From NCBI RefSeq assembly GCF_000420725.1, contig NZ_ATVM01000014.1, forward strand, positions 1 through 64,000: a stretch of 64,000 nucleotides of DNA, written 5' to 3'. Shown here one piece after another: positions 16,481 to 26,102 of the stretch. Below the pieces are notes generated by a model. It saw only the letters and a program-made list of their open reading frames with translations, ran no database searches and was not told the origin of the DNA. How positions within the stretch are numbered: the stretch's first letter is position 1; every line of letters begins with the position of its first letter. The stretch is from Marinococcus halotolerans DSM 16375. GTDB lineage: Bacteria > Bacillota > Bacilli > Bacillales > Marinococcaceae. The translations under genes and the position numbers were made by a program.

Positions 16481-17989
16481 ATGGCCATGCAGGTGGATGC
16501 AGTCATCATGTCGATCGTCGACTGGGCAGAAAAAAATAAATTAATTCATGCAGAGGATAAGGTGTATGCACGTAATCAGCTGCTGCGGGAGCTTCATCTC
16601 GAAGCGATTGATGAAAATGCAGCTGTCGAACCAAAGCCGTTTGAAGAACTGCTCGGGCAGCTCACCTCCTATATGGTGGAGACAGGGCTCGTGGAGGATC
16701 TGCTCGACAAGCGGGAACAGGCTAAGGCAGACCTTATGAATATTTTCCTTCCCCGGCCTTCCGATATCCAGCGGACCTTTAAAGAAAAGTACCGCCGGGG
16801 TCCGGTTGAAGCAACCGATTATTTTTACTGGCTGAGCCGGTGTTCCAACTATATTCAGATGGACCGGGTGGCCAAAAACGTTCATTTCCCGTACGCGTCT
16901 TCCTACGGGACGATCGATATTACAATTAATTTATCCAAGCCGGAAAAAGATCCGCGCGATATTGAAGCACAAAAGCAGAAGAGTGCATCGGTTTCGTACC
17001 CGAAATGCGTCCTGTGTAAAGAAAATGAAGGCTATCCGGGACGTATCGGCCATCCGGCCCGGTCGAATCACCGGTTAATCCGGACAGAGCTTGACGGGGA
17101 AACCTGGTATTTGCAGTACTCTCCGTATATATATTACCCGGAGCATTCCATTCTTCTCAGCGAATACCACCGGGATATGAAAATCAACCGGGAAACCTTT
17201 ATCCGGCTGCTAGGATTCGTAGAACAGTTTCCGCATTATTTCATGGGATCAAATGCCGATCTTCCGGTCGTGGGCGGGTCTATTTTGTCCCATGATCACT
17301 ACCAGGGGGGAAGGTATACCTTTGCCCTGGAAAAGGCAGAGCCGGAAACCGTTTTTGACGTACCGGATTATCCCGGTTTAACTGTGGAAATTGTTCACTG
17401 GCCGATGAGCGTTCTGCGGCTGCGCTCAGAGGAGCAGACAAGCGTCATTGAGGCTGCAGAAGCGGTCCGGAAAGCGTGGCAGGATTATACTGATACGGAG
17501 CTTGAGATAAAAGCTTACTCCGGCGGAGAACCGCACAATACGGTAACACCGATTGCACGGAAAAACGGCAGGGCCTGGGAAATGGATATAGTGCTGCGCA
17601 ACAACCGGAAGACAGAAGAGCACCCGTATGGCCTGTTTCATCCCCACGGGGAAGTGCATCATATCAAAAAAGAAAACATTGGACTGATCGAAGTCATGGG
17701 ACTGGCTGTTCTTCCGGCAAGGCTGCTCGGTGAACTCGATCAGATCACTGAATTTGCCGCCGGGCTTGAAGAGACGGTGCCCGCCCAGCACGAGGCGTGG
17801 GCTGAGGAGCTGCGCAGTAGGCTGCTGGGACAGCCGAAGGCCGAAGTGCAGCAGGAAGTCGAACAGGCCGTGGGCAAAAAATTTATGGAGGTTTTGCATC
17901 ATGCGGGCGTGTTCAAGCAGGACGCTGCCGGGCGCCGCGGATTTCTCCATTTTCTACAAGCACTTCCCTTCGCGCTCAAAGAAAAATAA
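16481..17989 (+). CDS. galT: UDP-glucose-hexose-1-phosphate uridylyltransferase, class II
   Basis: Exchanges UMP between UDP-glucose and galactose 1-phosphate. At 502 residues it is the long Firmicutes class II form and not the 350-residue class I enzyme. The active-site region with GGSILSHDHYQGG lies about 263-275, the His pair standing in for the HPHGQ of class I. A CVLCKEN motif (about 182) could bind metal. GGAGAGG precedes the ATG. It is the middle gene of galKTR, with galR 15 bases downstream. Confidence 0.95.
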   Translation: MAMQVDAVIMSIVDWAEKNKLIHAEDKVYARNQLLRELHLEAIDENAAVEPKPFEELLGQLTSYMVETGLVEDLLDKREQAKADLMNIFLPRPSDIQRTFKEKYRRGPVEATDYFYWLSRCSNYIQMDRVAKNVHFPYASSYGTIDITINLSKPEKDPRDIEAQKQKSASVSYPKCVLCKENEGYPGRIGHPARSNHRLIRTELDGETWYLQYSPYIYYPEHSILLSEYHRDMKINRETFIRLLGFVEQFPHYFMGSNADLPVVGGSILSHDHYQGGRYTFALEKAEPETVFDVPDYPGLTVEIVHWPMSVLRLRSEEQTSVIEAAEAVRKAWQDYTDTELEIKAYSGGEPHNTVTPIARKNGRAWEMDIVLRNNRKTEEHPYGLFHPHGEVHHIKKENIGLIEVMGLAVLPARLLGELDQITEFAAGLEETVPAQHEAWAEELRSRLLGQPKAEVQQEVEQAVGKKFMEVLHHAGVFKQDAAGRRGFLHFLQALPFALKEK

Positions 17990-19006
<1,017 letters not shown>

Positions 19007-19096
19007 ATTTTTTATACAGAAAACATATTTCTATTGCATCAAAAGAGGTATAAAATGTAAGTAAGCTTTCCATCAATCAGAAAAGGAGCGTGTACG

Positions 19097-19666
19097 ATGA
19101 GTGCGAAAAGAGTATTGATCGTGGCGGGTGATGCCGTGGAAGCGCTGGAGGTGTATTACCCTTATTTTCGGTGCATGGAGGAAGGGTTTCATGTGGATCT
19201 GGCAGCAGCCAGTGTCAAAAAGCTGCATACGGTAATTCACGACTTTGAGGACTGGGAAACGTATACGGAGAAGCCGGGGTACGGCATTGAAGCGAATGTC
19301 GCTTTTGAAGATGTAAATGTCTCTGATTACGACGCGTTGATTATTCCGGGAGGAAGAGCACCCGAGCACATCCGGATGAACAATGACCTGCTTGAAATCG
19401 TGAAGCATTTCTTTGAAAAGGATAAGCCGATTGCGATTATGTGCCACGGAAGCCTTGTGCTGACCCCAATCGCAGAGGTGGCAAAAGGAAGAAAAATGAC
19501 CGCTTACCAGGCCTGCAAGCCGGAAGTGGAAAGCATGGGTGCAGAATATATCAATGAAATGGATTATGTGGACAAAAACCTGGTTTCCGGGCACGCATGG
19601 CCGGATCTGCCTGCCATTATGCGGGAGTTCGTGAAACAGGTGAACGATGCCCCGGTAACAACGTAA
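19097..19666 (+). CDS. DJ-1/PfpI family protein
   Basis: Class I glutamine amidotransferase-like protein of 189 residues. The nucleophile elbow is IMCHGS with Cys116, and DALIIPGGRAPEHIR carries the conserved Gly pair and Glu region. Members act as proteases, chaperones or glyoxalases/deglycases, so the true activity is open. GGAGCG precedes the ATG. It stands alone between galR and a strong terminator. Confidence 0.88.
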   Translation: MSAKRVLIVAGDAVEALEVYYPYFRCMEEGFHVDLAAASVKKLHTVIHDFEDWETYTEKPGYGIEANVAFEDVNVSDYDALIIPGGRAPEHIRMNNDLLEIVKHFFEKDKPIAIMCHGSLVLTPIAEVAKGRKMTAYQACKPEVESMGAEYINEMDYVDKNLVSGHAWPDLPAIMREFVKQVNDAPVTT

Positions 19667-19676
19667 GGCGGGGCTC

Positions 19677-19707
19677 AAGCCGGCCGGCTGTTTAAGCCGG
19701 CTTTTTT
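19677..19707 (+). terminator. Terminator after the DJ-1/PfpI gene
   Basis: AAGCCGGC (19677-19684) pairs with GCCGGCTT (19696-19703), followed by a run of T. Confidence 0.8.
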
Positions 19708-19763
19708 GATGGCTTTCCGTGCTAAAATGGAGATGGATTACATAGAAGAAAAGAGGACTGGAA

Positions 19764-20561
19764 ATGATGGAAGCTGTTTTACTGCTGCTTACAGGCATCT
19801 TTGCCGCTGCATGTGGTTCGCTGGTCGGCCTCGGCGGGGCGTTTATTATTGTGCCGATCCTTGCGCTTTTCTTTCCGATGCCGGCCTCGGATATTGCAGG
19901 AACCTCGATGGCTGTGCTTTTGTTTACTGCTATTTCAAGCACGTGGACGTATTCAAAGCAAAAACGTATTGATTATAAAAGCGGCATCTATTTTGCGCTT
20001 GCCATGATGCCGGGTGCAGTCTTTGGCGCGTGGCTGACCCAGTTTTTTGATACGGATACGTTTTATACCGCTTTTGGCATCTTTTTATTCTGCATGGCCC
20101 TGTTTCTTTTGTTCCGTCCGAAAAACAAACAGCAAAGCGCCGGCAGACCGACCACCAGGCGGACATTTACAGATCTTACCGGCCATACATATGAATACTC
20201 ATACAATCGGTGGATCGGCCTGTCGATTGCGCTGGCTGTCGGTGTTATTTCAACGTCGTTTGGTGTTGGGGGAGGCTCTGTCATGGTGCCGACCATGGTG
20301 ATGCTGCTTGCTTTCCCGCCCCATATTGCAACGGCGACCTCGATGTTTTTGATGGTCCTGTCAGCCGCGGTAGGAACGGCCGCACATGCCTGGTTCGGTC
20401 ACGTGCAGTGGGAGAGCGTGCTCTGGCTGGCGATTGGGGCTGTAGTCGGAGGCCAGATTGGTTCTGCGCTTGCGGCGAAGCTGCCGGGGGCTATTATTCT
20501 GCGCGTGCTTGCCGTCAGCCTCGTCTTTGTTTCGTTAAGACTGATTTTCGGAAGCTCATAA
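19764..20561 (+). CDS. TauE/SafE family anion permease
   Basis: Membrane protein of 265 residues with about eight hydrophobic segments. The two internal repeats show the family's glycine-rich motifs: GSLVGLGGAFIIVPIL near residues 19-34 and SFGVGGGSVMVPTM in the second half. Members export sulfite, sulfoacetate or related organosulfur anions. No sulfur genes are near, so the substrate is unknown. Starts at the ATG 19764 after AAGAGGAC. Confidence 0.88.
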   Translation: MMEAVLLLLTGIFAAACGSLVGLGGAFIIVPILALFFPMPASDIAGTSMAVLLFTAISSTWTYSKQKRIDYKSGIYFALAMMPGAVFGAWLTQFFDTDTFYTAFGIFLFCMALFLLFRPKNKQQSAGRPTTRRTFTDLTGHTYEYSYNRWIGLSIALAVGVISTSFGVGGGSVMVPTMVMLLAFPPHIATATSMFLMVLSAAVGTAAHAWFGHVQWESVLWLAIGAVVGGQIGSALAAKLPGAIILRVLAVSLVFVSLRLIFGSS

Positions 20562-20597
20562 AAAGAACCCGGCTCGTGTATCGAGCCGGGTTCTTTT
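20561..20597. terminator. Bidirectional terminator
   Basis: A perfect 16-bp stem: 20561-20576 pairs with 20582-20597, GC-rich core GAACCCGGCTCG, with A and T runs at the outer ends. It serves the permease gene and the convergent chemoreceptor gene. Confidence 0.88.
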
Positions 20598-20605
20598 GTG
20601 CTGTT

Positions 20606-22621
20606 TTACTGGTCGTCTTCCGTGCGGAAATGGGAAACGATGGTATTTAATTCCCCGGCCATCATATTCAGTGCTTCTGCGAGAGCGTCGATTTCTTCTA
20701 CCGCCTGAAGCTGCGTTTCCGAGGCTGAGGCTACGCTCTGGGAAGTGCCGGCATTGTGTTCAGAAATTGCCGATATTTCGTCGAAGGAAGCAGTGATTTC
20801 CTGAGAGCTTGCCGCCATTTGCTCCGAAGTAGCTGCTACACTTTCAAGGCGCACGCTGACTTCGTTCGTATAATCAGAAATTTCCTGAAAAGCAGCCTTC
20901 GCCTGCTCAGTCATCTGCAGGCCGTCCTGAACTTCGCCGGTTACCTGCTCCATGGAGACGGCGGACTCCTGGATTTCTGTTTGAATCGTAGTAATAATCG
21001 AAGCGATCTGGGAGGAAGAGTCCCGGGACTGCTCGGCGAGCTTGCGGACTTCTTCGGCGACGACAGCAAATCCTTTCCCGTGCTCTCCTGCCCTCGCCGC
21101 TTCAATAGCAGCGTTTAAGGCGAGCAGATTGGTCTGCTCTGAAATGGCCGTAATGACATTTAAAATATTTTCAATTTCCCGGGAGCGGGCGCTCAGCGTC
21201 TGGTTCACTTCATTGGAACGTTCGACGGAGGTATGGATGGAGCGCATTTTTTCCAGCGCCTCACTCATCGTTACGAGACCGCCGTTCGCTTTTTCTGTCG
21301 TTGAGGCTGCATGCTCGGAAATGGAGGTCGTACTGCCCGCCACTTCCTGAACGCCTTTGGAGACTTCCTCCATGGCACCGGCGCTTTCTTTAATGCTTAC
21401 TGACTGCTGCTCCGAGCCCGAGGCTACCTGCTGCAGGGAGGCGTTCACTTCGGTAATGGCCTGGCTGGATTTACTGGAATTTGATAAAAGCTGTTTCGAT
21501 GAGTCCTGAAGAAGACGGGAGCTCATATCAAACTGGCCGATCAGCTCCTTCAGCCTGGTGCTCATCCGGTTAAAATGCATGGCAAGCTGACCGATTTCAT
21601 CCCGCTGGTTCAGCTGGATGTCCTCACCGGTTAAATCATCATCGGCTACCTGCTTTACCCGATCGGTAATTAAACGAATTGGCTTTGTAATACGGCTGGC
21701 GATCAAAACGGCAGCACCAATAATCAGCAGAGCTGCCATGCCAATAATGGCAAGCACCGTCCACTTCAGGCTGTTTGTTGCTGCGAGAATTTCCTCCATC
21801 GGCGTCAGAAAGAAAATTTTGTATCCTGCTTCCTGAACCGGGGCAGCGGAGACGAGCAATTGTTCACTGTCGTTTTCTATTGTCGTGGATGAGGCCTCCT
21901 CCTGATCCTGGGCAAGCAGTGCCTGCCAATCACTGCTGATATCAGCCTGGCCGACCGGCTGGCCGATAAGGTCCTCCTGCGGATGAAGCTGGATGACGTT
22001 TTGATTATCCACGAGAATAGGTACAGCGCTGTTTTTCTCTCCGCCCCCTGCATAACGCTCCATTAAAGCATCAAAATTAACAGAGGCAGACATGACACCG
22101 GTGATATTACCATTTGAAGCTGTTACCGGAGAAGCCACGACCACAATGCGGTTACCGGTAGCATTGGAGGTGAGAACGTCTGAGATAGTAGTCTCGCCGC
22201 TCATTCCATTCTTAAAGTAGTCCCTGTCACCGAGGTCGAGCTCCCCGATGTTTTCTTCAGTGGTGTGCGCTTCCACGATGCCGTCCGGTCCGGTAAATAC
22301 GACCGTTTCAAACGTTTCATCGCGTTCAATGATCTGGTTCATCAGAGTGAGGCGGGTATCGGTATCACCGCTGCTCATATCCTGCGTTCCCGCAGCGAGC
22401 GCAATTTCATCCAGCCGTTTGACGAGCCAGCGGTCCATCTCCTCTGCCGCAGCTTCAGAAGTCATGGTCAGCTTTTCTTCTTCCTCGGCTACTACGACAC
22501 TGCTGCTTTCCTGAAAGACAAAAAAAGCGACAGCCGCAGCTGGAAGCAGGCCGATCACTAAAAACCATATGAGTAATTTTTTTCGAAGATTCGGCTGTAA
22601 TAATTTTTCTTTCACGTTCAT
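20606..22621 (-). CDS. Methyl-accepting chemotaxis protein
   Basis: Transmembrane chemoreceptor of about 671 residues. TM1 (about 14-36), an extracellular dCache-type sensor (about 40-270), TM2 (about 277-300), a HAMP linker (about 300-350) and the cytoplasmic signalling domain follow in order. The hairpin tip reads [20 protein letters not shown] (exactly the conserved core) and signals to CheA/CheW. The ligand is unknown. The start is uncertain: ATG 22621 sits close to the GGGGGAG site, while a GTG two codons downstream has better spacing. A sigma-D-like -10 lies upstream. Confidence 0.9.
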   Translation of the reverse strand: MNVKEKLLQPNLRKKLLIWFLVIGLLPAAAVAFFVFQESSSVVVAEEEEKLTMTSEAAAEEMDRWLVKRLDEIALAAGTQDMSSGDTDTRLTLMNQIIERDETFETVVFTGPDGIVEAHTTEENIGELDLGDRDYFKNGMSGETTISDVLTSNATGNRIVVVASPVTASNGNITGVMSASVNFDALMERYAGGGEKNSAVPILVDNQNVIQLHPQEDLIGQPVGQADISSDWQALLAQDQEEASSTTIENDSEQLLVSAAPVQEAGYKIFFLTPMEEILAATNSLKWTVLAIIGMAALLIIGAAVLIASRITKPIRLITDRVKQVADDDLTGEDIQLNQRDEIGQLAMHFNRMSTRLKELIGQFDMSSRLLQDSSKQLLSNSSKSSQAITEVNASLQQVASGSEQQSVSIKESAGAMEEVSKGVQEVAGSTTSISEHAASTTEKANGGLVTMSEALEKMRSIHTSVERSNEVNQTLSARSREIENILNVITAISEQTNLLALNAAIEAARAGEHGKGFAVVAEEVRKLAEQSRDSSSQIASIITTIQTEIQESAVSMEQVTGEVQDGLQMTEQAKAAFQEISDYTNEVSVRLESVAATSEQMAASSQEITASFDEISAISEHNAGTSQSVASASETQLQAVEEIDALAEALNMMAGELNTIVSHFRTEDDQ

Positions 22622-22660
22622 CCACTCCCCCAATATGTAAACGAATACCTTCTTTTATTC

Positions 22661-22668
22661 ATATCGGG
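22661..22668 (-). promoter_or_regulatory. Candidate sigma-D (motility) -10 element
   Basis: On the minus strand the sequence reads CCCGATAT, 7 of 8 to the sigma-D -10 consensus GCCGATAT. It lies about 40 bases upstream of the chemoreceptor start, as expected for a flagellar/chemotaxis gene. The expected TAAA -35 about 15 bases upstream is only weakly matched. Confidence 0.4.
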
Positions 22669-22751
22669 TAAATGGAAAAAAAGTGAAGCTTTTCAAAAAA
22701 GCAGCTGCAAAGAATATATATCGCTGACATGCAGATAAAGAAGTCGTCCGG

Positions 22752-23540
22752 TTACTCCTTCAGCTGCATACGTTCGTTAAAATATGTCTTGTAGCCGAGC
22801 TGGGTAAATAAAATAACGCTCAGAGCGACGGCCCCGGTAATGCCGAGAAGAATAGCAATCTGGTAGCCTATTGCTGTCACGGGGTTAACGCCGGAAATAA
22901 TCTGTCCGGTCATCATTCCGGGCAGAAATACGATTCCTGCGCCGACCATGCTGTTAATCGTGGGAAGAATGGCGGCATCGAAGGATTGATTCACAAGCTT
23001 CCGGGTAGCCTGGTTTGGTGTCGCTCCGAGCATGAGTGCTGCTTCCACCCGTGAGCGCTGGCTGTGCAGGTGCTCTGTCAGCGTCTGAACCCCAAGGGTA
23101 ATGCCAGTCATGGAATTGCCGATAATCATCCCTGCAATTGGAATGAAATAGCGCGGGTTAAACCAAGGAGCAAACTGGATGACTACAAAGTTGAAATACA
23201 GCAGGCTCAGGATGGTGCCGATACTCATTGATACAGCAATTGCCCGCTTCATTTCCCGGGTCAGGGGACCACGAACGCGCTGAAAAATGTTCCAGATTGC
23301 AAAGCCGAGCATAAAAAGCACGATCAGCGACGTGAGCCAGGGGCTCGGGTTTTCAAATAAAAACATGAGCACGTAGCCCATTAACAGCAGCTGAAACGTC
23401 ATACGGAGCGAAGAAATGAGTATTTCTTTTTCCCGTGGGATTTTCCGCCAGCGCACAATCGCAAGCAGAAGAACGATAAATACGTAGGCGGCAAGAATCT
23501 GCCAGAACGACAGCTCGATAATCGAGGTGTTTTCAGTCAT
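22752..23540 (-). CDS. fetB: FetB-type ABC transporter permease
   Basis: Permease of 262 residues in the UPF0014/FetB family, with about seven transmembrane segments. The family core motif PIAGMIIGNSMTG and the ERVEAALMLGAT-like coupling loop (here RVEAALMLGATPNQA) are present. In Escherichia coli FetAB exports iron and protects against oxidative stress; the metal role here is inferred. Its ATG overlaps the stop of the ATPase gene by 4 bases (ATGA), showing translational coupling. Confidence 0.87.
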   Translation of the reverse strand: MTENTSIIELSFWQILAAYVFIVLLLAIVRWRKIPREKEILISSLRMTFQLLLMGYVLMFLFENPSPWLTSLIVLFMLGFAIWNIFQRVRGPLTREMKRAIAVSMSIGTILSLLYFNFVVIQFAPWFNPRYFIPIAGMIIGNSMTGITLGVQTLTEHLHSQRSRVEAALMLGATPNQATRKLVNQSFDAAILPTINSMVGAGIVFLPGMMTGQIISGVNPVTAIGYQIAILLGITGAVALSVILFTQLGYKTYFNERMQLKE

Positions 23541-24175
23541 GATTTCAGCCCTCCCCCGCTGGTAAATGAATCTGCATGAACGATATGGTCGGCAAAGTGC
23601 TCGGCCATGGCGGTCGCATGGCTGATGAAAATAACTCCCTTGGCAGAACGTCGTGCTTCAGCCAGAAACCGTTCCATGACGTTCCATTCCATATCTTCAT
23701 CGAGCGCTGATGTCGGTTCGTCGAGTAAATAGACATCGGGGCCTGCAAGAAGCAGGCGGGCGAGAGAGAGGCGCTGCTGTTCCCCGCCGGACAGATTTTC
23801 GGCAGGGTCACGGAGATTTTTATCAAGCATGCACTGCTGCGCCGCAGCGACGAGCTTTTCCTCAGAAGCTTCCTCTCTGCCGCTGAACAGTCTTCCAGCC
23901 CGAAGATTTTCAGCTACTGTTTCCCCAAACAGCACGGGCTGCTGCGGAAGCATCATCACCTGCCTGCGCAGCTCTGTTGGTTCCCAGTCGGTGTATGGTT
24001 TTCCCTGGTAGGAAACGGCGCCGCTCTCCGGGGTGACCAGATAATTGAGCAGACGCAGAAGAGTTGATTTTCCCGAGCCGCTTGGCCCCGTGACAGCAGT
24101 GACAGTATCGGCGGGGATGGTCAGCTGTTTCGTGTTAATAATGCTTTTATACTTTACGTCGTTTAACTGAAACAT
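23537..24175 (-). CDS. fetA: FetA-type ABC transporter ATP-binding protein
   Basis: ABC ATPase of 212 residues, partner of the FetB permease. Walker A is GPSGSGKST, the Q-loop MLPQQPVLF, the signature LSGGEQQR and Walker B VYLLDEPTSALD, all intact. The start is at 24175 (MFQLND): AAAGGAG lies 7 bases upstream, while longer frames would include the terminator of the CopD gene. First gene of the two-gene operon. Confidence 0.87.
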   Translation of the reverse strand: MFQLNDVKYKSIINTKQLTIPADTVTAVTGPSGSGKSTLLRLLNYLVTPESGAVSYQGKPYTDWEPTELRRQVMMLPQQPVLFGETVAENLRAGRLFSGREEASEEKLVAAAQQCMLDKNLRDPAENLSGGEQQRLSLARLLLAGPDVYLLDEPTSALDEDMEWNVMERFLAEARRSAKGVIFISHATAMAEHFADHIVHADSFTSGGGLKS

Positions 24176-24228
24176 AAAACGGCTCCTTTCATTAAAATTA
24201 TTACCCGGAAATAACCGATAGGAAAATA

Positions 24229-24261
24229 AAAAAGCACTCATGAACATTTCCATGAGCGCTT
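24229..24261 (-). terminator. Terminator of the copCD-like operon
   Basis: AAGCACTCATG (24232-24242) and CATGAGCGCTT (24251-24261) form an 11-bp stem with one mismatch, and the A tract before it gives T residues on the minus strand. Confidence 0.75.
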
Positions 24262-24276
24262 GGGCAGAATGCCTGC

Positions 24277-25368
24277 TCAGGCGAAATCGAGAATATATAC
24301 GAGACCGGTATATGCACTAAGCACAAACATACAGCCGAGAACGAAAACGCTGAACGGCGAGCGTCCGCGGTGAAAGCTCTGTACCATCAGGTATAAAAAT
24401 CCAATGGATAACAGCACGCTTAAAATGGTGATGGGATGCAGCTGCAGCTGAAAGGAAGCACTATCCGGCATGGACGCAGGGTAGAGCACATGAAACAAAA
24501 AGGCCGGGTTTTCATAGTGCAGACTGCCGCCTGGCTCCTGCTCGGTCATAAAAGCGGTAATGACAAAGATAAGTACGGCGGTCAGGCTTTCCGCCCGCAG
24601 CCACGGCCGCGGATTATAATCTGTGACCTGCTGCAGGCGTCTGCGGATGAATATTCCGTTAAAAAGCGCAAAAATGAGAATAACAATATAAAACAAATGC
24701 TTCCATATGAGCGCTTCGCCGTATGGAAGAGCCCATGAACCGATAAATGGGTCTGTCAGCAGCTGACCCATGATGACGCCGGTAAAGGCGATAATGATGA
24801 CACACATGACGGCGATCAGGGTGAACCATTCCAGAAAAGAAGCCCATTGCTTATAGGAAACGCCAAACCAGCTGACCATCAACAGCGTGCCGATCCAAAG
24901 ACTCACGGCAAGCAGATGGAAAAAGTGAAGCGTTCCGCCAATGAGCGGAATCGCGTTGGCAGCGTGGCCGGATGCTCCCAGAGCACCAATCATACCCATG
25001 ATAAGAACGAGGCCGACGACGGCAGCAGCGCGCGGCATGCCGGTGGAATGAAAGAAAAGAATAAATATCCCGAGCAGAAAAAAGCTCAGGACAAACAGCA
25101 CTACCCAGCTCTGGCCTACTTCGTACTGGAACAATATGCGTTCAAGGGCGCCGAAAAAAGGCATATCCCTGCCAGAAGCTATCGTGCGGGTGAGCTGGGC
25201 GATGGGCACGAAGGAAACGAGGGGCAGGAGGGCTGCGGCTGCTGCCGGAACGAAAAACGGGATAGAAAGCGTCGGCCGGTGCGTGGCAGGGATAAGCTGA
25301 AGCACAAGCGTACCGGCGAGCACAGCAAAAAACAAATACTGCAGAGCGTTACCTGCTGCAAGAATCAT
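24277..25368 (-). CDS. CopD-family copper resistance membrane protein
   Basis: Polytopic protein of 363 residues with about nine transmembrane segments. The CopD-type core has conserved His residues in the membrane: LHFFHLLAVSLWIGTLLM and the IWKHLFYIVILIF helix. It is thought to take copper across the membrane from its partner CopC. The start overlaps the stop of the CopC gene by 4 bases, so both are cotranscribed and coupled. In Bacillus subtilis YcnJ the two parts are fused; here they are separate. Confidence 0.85.
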   Translation of the reverse strand: MILAAGNALQYLFFAVLAGTLVLQLIPATHRPTLSIPFFVPAAAAALLPLVSFVPIAQLTRTIASGRDMPFFGALERILFQYEVGQSWVVLFVLSFFLLGIFILFFHSTGMPRAAAVVGLVLIMGMIGALGASGHAANAIPLIGGTLHFFHLLAVSLWIGTLLMVSWFGVSYKQWASFLEWFTLIAVMCVIIIAFTGVIMGQLLTDPFIGSWALPYGEALIWKHLFYIVILIFALFNGIFIRRRLQQVTDYNPRPWLRAESLTAVLIFVITAFMTEQEPGGSLHYENPAFLFHVLYPASMPDSASFQLQLHPITILSVLLSIGFLYLMVQSFHRGRSPFSVFVLGCMFVLSAYTGLVYILDFA

Positions 25369-25940
25369 GTCCGGCGCTTAAGGCGGAACAGGAATAGGGC
25401 CACAATGGCAACTACGAGACCGAGGCCGATCACTCCAATGGTTATGCCGAACCCGGAGCCGGCTTCTTCTTCATTAATGGCGCTTTCGGTTTCACCGTCG
25501 GCGTTTTCCTCCGCTCCTTCCGCGTTGTTTTCAGAAGAGGAGTTGTCATTGGAGGTCGCTGCTTCTTCTTCGGATGTTTCTTCTTCGGCTGCTTCTTCTA
25601 CAGTAAAGGAAGAGCTGTCCTCCATAATATGGCCGTCTTCACTGACAATATCAAAAGAGGCTTCGTATTCTCCAGCCTCGAGCGGCTCTTCCATTGCCAC
25701 ATTCAATTGGTCTTCAGGCTCGATGGAAACATCGGCAGTTTCCACGTCATTTCCTTCTGCATCTTTGACCGTAACCCCGTTGTAGTCTTCAATAGGACCG
25801 TCAAAATAAAACGTGATGTCTTCGGGTGCTTCCACTGTGGCTCCGTCTTCAGGATCGGAGCTTTCGAGGTGTGTATGTGCTTCAGCCACTGCGGGCGAAA
25901 GCAGGAAACCTGCGGCTAAGCAGGCGATTAAACGGCGCAT
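25365..25940 (-). CDS. CopC-domain extracytoplasmic copper-binding protein
   Basis: Exported, membrane-anchored protein of 191 residues. A signal peptide ends at VAEA just before HTHLESSDP, so a His is at the mature N-terminus, as in CopC Cu(II) sites. The CopC beta-sandwich (about 22-115) ends with VSEDGHIMEDS, holding a second ligand His. A long Glu/Ser/Asn-rich linker (about 118-160) leads to a C-terminal transmembrane helix (163-184) and RLKRR tail. AAAGGAGG precedes the ATG. First gene of the copper pair. Confidence 0.87.
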   Translation of the reverse strand: MRRLIACLAAGFLLSPAVAEAHTHLESSDPEDGATVEAPEDITFYFDGPIEDYNGVTVKDAEGNDVETADVSIEPEDQLNVAMEEPLEAGEYEASFDIVSEDGHIMEDSSSFTVEEAAEEETSEEEAATSNDNSSSENNAEGAEENADGETESAINEEEAGSGFGITIGVIGLGLVVAIVALFLFRLKRRT

Positions 25941-26061
25941 AAGTTTTTTCCTCCTTTTATATGAACGAAAACGTGATTATAGACGTCTTCTTCCTTTATA
26001 AAAAAGAATACGTTCGAAAAGGAGGAAAGGATGTGAATAATTTACGAAAATCGTTTTTAAG

Positions 26062-26094
26062 GAAAAAAGGCAGAGAGGGGTCGTTCTCTCTGTC
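26062..26094 (-). terminator. Terminator of licR
   Basis: GGCAGAGAG (26069-26077) pairs with CTCTCTGTC (26086-26094, one G-T pair); the AAAAAA before it is the T run for the minus-strand licR transcript. Confidence 0.7.
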
Positions 26095-26102
26095 TGATCA
26101 AA